A DNA stretch of 7,248 bases from Oscillospiraceae bacterium (GTDB taxonomy: Bacteria > Bacillota > Clostridia > Oscillospirales > Ruminococcaceae), in NCBI GenBank assembly GCA_003445125.1, contig DLVP01000175.1:3133-10380 (forward strand), written 5' to 3'. Under the pieces are notes generated by a model. It saw only the letters and a list, made by a program, of their open reading frames with translations, searched no databases and was not told where the DNA came from. The first letter of the stretch is position 1. The number at the start of each line of letters is the position of its first letter. Below, in pieces: positions 4,585 through 7,248 of this stretch. The position numbers were made by a program, and so were the translations under genes.

Positions 4585-5253
4585 TTATTTATTTTTCTCG
4601 ACAATTTCGCGAAGCGCATTTTCGGTGTCCTCTTTATCCGCTCCGAACAAGTAGTATTCCGGTTCGTCTTTAAACTGTATCCTGATCGTGCCCATAAAGC
4701 CTACCCGCCACAGGCAGTTGCCGTCTTTATCAAAGGCGGCAACGTTGACAGCGCCTCCGGTGGAAGGATTCTCCGACTTTTCAAGTACCGCAGGGGACAT
4801 ATTGCTCAGCAGGTCGAAGATAGTGCGGATTTCCTCTTCCGTGAGTGTGCGTCCCTTTAATTCGTCGAAGGGACTGCATTGCAGCACCAGTTCTCCGATT
4901 TCGGACGCGAAGCCATCACCTGCAAAAAGATTCTGCCACCGGGTCAGCGTGTCCTGTGTACCCAGGACTTTTTTGCCGGTTGTGGGGATATACAGGCGGT
5001 CATCCTTCGCCGCCGCATCGTTGTTGGTCACCACGGTGCCTTTGATTTTCGACACATCCGCCGCCTTTGATTGGTCATTTTCCGAAGAAACATCGGAAGA
5101 AGACGGCTGCGCGGAAACCTTTGATTGTTCACTTTCCGAAGAGACACCGGAAGAGGGCGCTTGCGAGGAGACCTCCGCCTGCTCTCCGCAGCCCGTCATT
5201 GCCGCGCTGAGAACCACGGCGCAAACGGCAAGAATCAAGAAATGTTTTTTCAT
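4585..5253 (-). CDS. Lipoprotein with Ser-rich repeat linker, 222 aa, function unknown
   Basis: The N-terminus MKKHFLILAVCAVVLSAAMTGC is a classical lipoprotein signal with lipobox MTGC, lipidated at Cys22, so the protein should be anchored on the outer face of the membrane. Residues about 26-70 form a low-complexity Ser/Glu/Gln linker containing an 18-residue tandem repeat (...SSGVSSESEQSK, then ...SSDVSSENDQSK). Residues about 75-222 are a compact domain with alternating charged and hydrophobic segments, including WRVGFMGTIRIQF and EPEYYLFGADKED. I do not recognise this domain. An extracytoplasmic binding or sensing module is plausible. AAGGAG lies 8 nt before the ATG at 5253. A TTG codon at 5256 is an in-frame alternative but is closer to the ribosome binding site. 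The start overlaps the stop of a possible 19-codon leader ORF. A strong terminator follows. Confidence 0.85.
   Translation of the reverse strand: MKKHFLILAVCAVVLSAAMTGCGEQAEVSSQAPSSGVSSESEQSKVSAQPSSSDVSSENDQSKAADVSKIKGTVVTNNDAAAKDDRLYIPTTGKKVLGTQDTLTRWQNLFAGDGFASEIGELVLQCSPFDELKGRTLTEEEIRTIFDLLSNMSPAVLEKSENPSTGGAVNVAAFDKDGNCLWRVGFMGTIRIQFKDEPEYYLFGADKEDTENALREIVEKNK
5064..5171 (-). repeat. 54-bp tandem repeat in the lipoprotein linker
   Basis: Unit 5064-5117 and unit 5118-5171 are adjacent 54-bp copies, both beginning CCTTTGATTG and containing TTTCCGAAGA. A decayed third partial copy may follow from 5172. The unit is a multiple of 3 and encodes 18 Ser/Glu/Gln-rich residues, so gain or loss of copies would change linker length without breaking the frame. 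Confidence 0.88.
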
Positions 5254-5312
5254 CAAACATTCTCCTTTTGTTTTTTATCATCAAAGCATTTCCCCCAAGC
5301 ATTGCCCCCCAA
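5253..5312 (-). CDS. Possible 19-codon leader ORF coupled to the lipoprotein gene
   Basis: AAAGGAGG (about 5319-5326) lies 6 nt before a TTG at 5310-5312. The frame reads MGGNAWGKCFDDKKQKENV and stops at TGA 5253-5255, which shares one base with the ATG of the 222-aa lipoprotein (TGATG). A strong ribosome binding site with no other well-spaced start, plus the stop/start overlap, support a translated leader. Against it are the TTG start, the short length and the lack of recognisable composition or homology. The lipoprotein gene also has its own AAGGAG, inside the leader's last codons. Confidence 0.35.
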   Translation of the reverse strand: MGGNAWGKCFDDKKQKENV

Positions 5313-5340
5313 AAATTACCTCCTTTCTTTTTTTGGGGGG
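5305..5340 (-). promoter_or_regulatory. Hairpin with ribosome binding site in its loop
   Basis: CCCCCCAAAAA (5305-5315) pairs with TTTTTGGGGGG (5330-5340), an 11-bp stem with a 14-nt loop. On the minus-strand transcript the loop carries AAAGGAGG, and the stem contains the TTG start of the possible leader ORF. No T-tract follows on either strand, so it is unlikely to be a terminator. The neighbouring runs of eight G and seven T are prone to slippage. Confidence 0.45.
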
Positions 5341-5453
5341 GGAGAACAAATTACTTATGACGCAATATATAGCGTAGATTTACAAGTGATTCCGAATACT
5401 GCTCAAAATTGTTTGTTGCTGCATTTATCGGAGCTGTACGTACAGAAACCGTG

Positions 5454-6470
5454 TTAATTATAATGCCATTTCTTACGCCGTTCTTTTTCATCGTCAAGTT
5501 TCAGCTGAATGATCCCGTCAACTGCCCATAAGCTCGTTAAAATCGCGAGGATGATGAGAACCAGCTGAAAATGTCGGTACCTTTCTTCTGCCTGAAGGCG
5601 CGGAGAGGCTGCTATGCGCGCCGCCGCACGGGCGCGGGAAGCGGCACGGGCGATCTCCAACTGTTCTTCGGCAACTTTCCTCAGCTTGCCGCCCGGCTCG
5701 ATCACGCCGCCGTTTTCGGGGGTGAAAAGCTCGCTGTTTTCCTCATTGAAGCCGGTTGAAATCAAAAATGTGCCGGTTTTGCATTTTACATAAAACACAT
5801 ACCCTACCCCGTCCGTGCGCATGATTTTGGCTTCGGCTGCCGGCAGGTCAATATCCTTGTCTGTCTGCGGGAGGACGCGGTCGATGACGCGGACAAAATC
5901 GACGGATTGGTTTCGGTCTCTGCTCGGCATATAGGTGCGGACATAGGCTGTGTTGAATTCAGCCACACCCGCGAAATGCCCCTCTTCGTCCAGGACATCG
6001 CAGATATACATTGGTTTCCCGTTCATGATGAACGGGACACATTCAATCTCATCTCTTTCGGCATAGACGGTAATGTCGCAGTAATAAAGCGGCATAAGCG
6101 TGCTTATGTCACGGGTAAGACCGTAGCTTTCCAGTATGGCGGCGGTGCCGTCCTTTTCCATTTCGGCAAGAATTCCGTCAATTCGGGATTCGGAGACGTA
6201 AGTATCATCCGTCGAATAGGATTCCCGCGCCAGCTGCGACATTCCGTATTTTTCCAGCTCTCGGTCGTCGATGATACGCTTCGGATCGTTGTTCGGCTCT
6301 TCTTCGGAGGCGGTCATGTCGAAATCAAAATCATACGGGGGAAAAAACCAGTCGTCCGAAAAAAGGTCGTCCGGCAGGGTAGGCTCCTGCGGAAAGTCAT
6401 CGGCGAACGCCGAAGGCGACAAACAGACCGTCAGCATCAGCGCAATCAGCACACAAAGCACTTTTTTCAT
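5454..6470 (-). CDS. Exported membrane-anchored protein of unknown function, 338 aa
   Basis: MKKVLCVLIALMLTVCLSPSAFA followed by DD is a clear secretory signal peptide with an AFA cleavage site. The mature start (about 24-51) is strikingly acidic and aromatic, with DDLFSDDWFFPPYDFDFD. A globular region (about 60-255) contains SRIDGILAEMEKDG, CDITVYAERDEIECVPF and GYVFYVKCKTGTFLISTGF. Residues about 264-295 are an Ala/Arg-rich helix, possibly a coiled stalk (ARAASRARAAARIAAS). A single membrane helix (about 303-322, QLVLIILAILTSLWAVDGII) and a charged tail ending ERRKKWHYN follow. This predicts an outside domain tethered by a C-terminal helix with a short cytoplasmic tail. I recognise no family. 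The start at 6470 has AAGGAG 8 nt upstream; the frame is open to 6548, but that extension lacks these signals. The gene follows the 44-aa lipoprotein by 2 nt, so the two are almost certainly co-transcribed. Confidence 0.88.
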   Translation of the reverse strand: MKKVLCVLIALMLTVCLSPSAFADDFPQEPTLPDDLFSDDWFFPPYDFDFDMTASEEEPNNDPKRIIDDRELEKYGMSQLARESYSTDDTYVSESRIDGILAEMEKDGTAAILESYGLTRDISTLMPLYYCDITVYAERDEIECVPFIMNGKPMYICDVLDEEGHFAGVAEFNTAYVRTYMPSRDRNQSVDFVRVIDRVLPQTDKDIDLPAAEAKIMRTDGVGYVFYVKCKTGTFLISTGFNEENSELFTPENGGVIEPGGKLRKVAEEQLEIARAASRARAAARIAASPRLQAEERYRHFQLVLIILAILTSLWAVDGIIQLKLDDEKERRKKWHYN

Positions 6471-6472
6471 GG

Positions 6473-6607
6473 TCACTTCTCCTTGGAAGTTATTTCGGAG
6501 GAAACATCCGATGTTGCCGATTCGAAGGATACGGACGGGTCTTTGCAACCCGCAAGCGCACAGAGAACGGCAAGGATTGCCGCAGGGATTTTCAAAGATT
6601 TTTTCAC
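6473..6607 (-). CDS. Very small lipoprotein, 44 aa, GTG start
   Basis: From the GTG at 6605-6607 the frame encodes MKKSLKIPAAILAVLCALAG then Cys21, a lipoprotein signal with lipobox LAGC. A mature 24-residue Ser/Glu/Lys-rich tail follows, ending SSEITSKEK. GGAAA lies about 8 nt upstream of the GTG. The TGA stop is 2 nt before the ATG of the 338-aa protein, so translation is probably coupled. The tail resembles the Ser-rich linker of the 222-aa lipoprotein, sharing SDVSSE. It may therefore be the surviving signal-plus-linker part of a once longer lipoprotein, or a genuine tethered peptide. No clear sigma-A promoter was found upstream in the A/T-rich region. Confidence 0.72.
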   Translation of the reverse strand: MKKSLKIPAAILAVLCALAGCKDPSVSFESATSDVSSEITSKEK

Positions 6608-6670
6608 CGCAAATTTCCTTTCCTTTTTGATTTCTTAGCTAAATTTAAAAAAACACACTTGTTATTGCTT

Positions 6671-6684
6671 TCTATATATATAGA
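6671..6684. promoter_or_regulatory. 14-bp AT palindrome in the divergent intergenic region
   Basis: TCTATATATATAGA is a perfect palindrome in the 206-bp A/T-rich gap between the 44-aa lipoprotein gene (minus) and the TRIC gene (plus). It contains TATATA, which may serve as the -10 element of the minus-strand unit. The best -35 at suitable spacing (TAGCAA, 18 bp away) matches only 3 of 6 positions, so the promoter call is weak. Confidence 0.3.
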
Positions 6685-6754
6685 CGATGAAAAAATGAAA
6701 TTGCTACAGCTTTTTTAAAAAATTTTTATGTTTTCGTGCCTAATTTGAAAAATA

Positions 6755-6783
6755 TTGCAACTTTTCGGCAACTGTGCTATACT
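6755..6783 (+). promoter_or_regulatory. Sigma-A-type promoter of the TRIC-family gene
   Basis: -35 TTGCAA (6755-6760) and -10 TATACT (6778-6783) are separated by 17 bp, with an extended -10 TGC just before. Transcription would start near 6790, about 24 nt before the ATG. The transcript leader carries GGGGGG as a non-canonical ribosome binding site. Confidence 0.85.
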
Positions 6784-6813
6784 TTTTCACAGAATCCATC
6801 GGGGGGAATCGGA

Positions 6814-7248
6814 ATGTATTCGATCATTGTCTTTATTCTGGAGGTGTTCGGCACCGTGGCGTTTGCTTCGTCGGGCGCGATGGTTGCCATTCAGAAAAAA
6901 ATGGATTTGCTGGGGGTCATTGTGCTGGGCATTTGTACGGCGGTCGGCGGCGGGGTCATCCGCGATACGCTGATCGGCGTCACTCCGCCTGTGACGTTTC
7001 GCGACCCGATTTATTGCCTGATTGCCACCGCCGTTTCGGTGCTGACCTTTTTGCCCGCCGTGCGGCGCGTATTGACGCGGCACACCGCCGTGTACGACCG
7101 CTTTATGTTCTGGATGGACGCGATCGGTCTGGGGGTGTTCACGGTCATCGGCGTGCAGGCGGCGTTTGCCGCCGTTTTCGACTGCAACCGCTTTCTGGCG
7201 GTGTTTGTCGGCGTGGTGACGGGTGTGGGCGGCGGCGTGCTGCGGGAT
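6814..7248 (+). CDS. TRIC cation channel family (YadS/YicG, UPF0126) membrane protein, 5' part
   Basis: The 145 codons present encode a very hydrophobic protein with the hallmarks of the bacterial TRIC/UPF0126 family: EVFGTVAFASSGAMVAIQKK (10-29), then GICTAVGGGVIRDTLIG (39-55). The same pattern recurs as IGLGVFTVIGVQAAFA (104-119) and GVVTGVGGGVLRD (133-145). The repeated GGGxxRD motif (45-51 and 139-145) reflects the family's two internal three-helix repeats. Predicted membrane segments lie near 2-25, 32-50, 65-82, 103-122 and 127-142. Family members are usually about 200-220 aa, so roughly one third lies beyond the window. They form trimeric channels selective for monovalent cations. The ATG at 6814 follows GGGGG by 7 nt and a consensus promoter. 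This gene is divergent from all others here. Confidence 0.92.
   Translation, partial: MYSIIVFILEVFGTVAFASSGAMVAIQKKMDLLGVIVLGICTAVGGGVIRDTLIGVTPPVTFRDPIYCLIATAVSVLTFLPAVRRVLTRHTAVYDRFMFWMDAIGLGVFTVIGVQAAFAAVFDCNRFLAVFVGVVTGVGGGVLRD

Noticed and set aside
4298..4654. A 118-codon plus-strand open frame
   Set aside because: It runs through repeats and the terminator hairpin into the antisense of the lipoprotein gene, so it is not a plausible gene.
5434..5445. Perfect 12-bp palindrome CTGTACGTACAG just past the 338-aa protein stop
   Set aside because: It is short, has no T-tract and no promoter nearby, so I cannot support it as a terminator or an operator.
5907..6638. A 243-codon plus-strand open frame opposite the 338-aa protein gene
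   Set aside because: It covers the antisense of a signal peptide gene and of the 44-aa lipoprotein, and it lacks a ribosome binding site and recognisable domains.
6640..6655. TTAGCTAA motif upstream of the 44-aa lipoprotein gene, resembling the operator half-sites
   Set aside because: It is only 8 bp, in A/T-rich sequence, and not placed against a recognisable promoter. Chance occurrence is likely.

Overview
The window looks like chromosomal DNA from a Gram-positive anaerobe of the class Clostridia, probably a gut-type Oscillospirales/Ruminococcaceae relative. The evidence is the purine-rich AGGAG ribosome binding sites, consensus sigma-A promoters, several Cys-lipoproteins with lipoboxes, the clostridial families DUF2325 and DUF3793, a signal-less DUF11 protein, and short hairpin-rich repeats of a kind common in that group. 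This placement is inferred from family recognition, without a database search. No tRNA, rRNA, CRISPR array, transposase or phage gene is visible.

Layout. Every gene except the last is on the minus strand. Positions 1-1104 hold an SGNH/GDSL esterase-like gene with its own consensus promoter and a hairpin after its stop. Positions 1129-2065 hold a DUF11 beta-sandwich protein with a strong terminator and a hairpin in its leader. Positions 2196-3507 form an apparently regulated unit. Transcription starts at a near-perfect promoter (3479-3507) that abuts a 32-bp perfect palindrome (3447-3478), and reads DUF2325, then a 53-codon chimeric remnant, then DUF3793. Next comes a tiny lipoprotein gene with its own promoter, and a terminator. 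Positions 3508-4540 contain no credible gene and are a mosaic of short dispersed repeats. Positions 4530-5312 hold a 222-aa lipoprotein with a strong terminator, possibly preceded by a 19-codon leader ORF whose stop overlaps its start. Positions 5454-6607 hold a tightly packed two-gene unit: a 44-aa lipoprotein and a 338-aa membrane-anchored exported protein. From 6755 the plus strand carries a promoter and the first 145 codons of a TRIC/YadS-family membrane protein, cut by the window end.

The most unusual part is the DUF2325-DUF3793 locus. Between the two intact genes lies a diverged second copy of their junction. The start of a DUF3793 gene is fused in frame to the end of a DUF2325 gene, and this chimera keeps the same start/stop overlap at both of its ends. 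It reads as the scar of an ancient tandem duplication of the gene pair. The palindrome next to the promoter suggests that a dimeric repressor controls the unit. Its TTAG/CTAA half-sites recall DtxR-family metal regulators, but that assignment is an inference.

The three lipoproteins and the 338-aa protein suggest a cell-envelope theme in the right half. Their functions are not recognisable from sequence alone.
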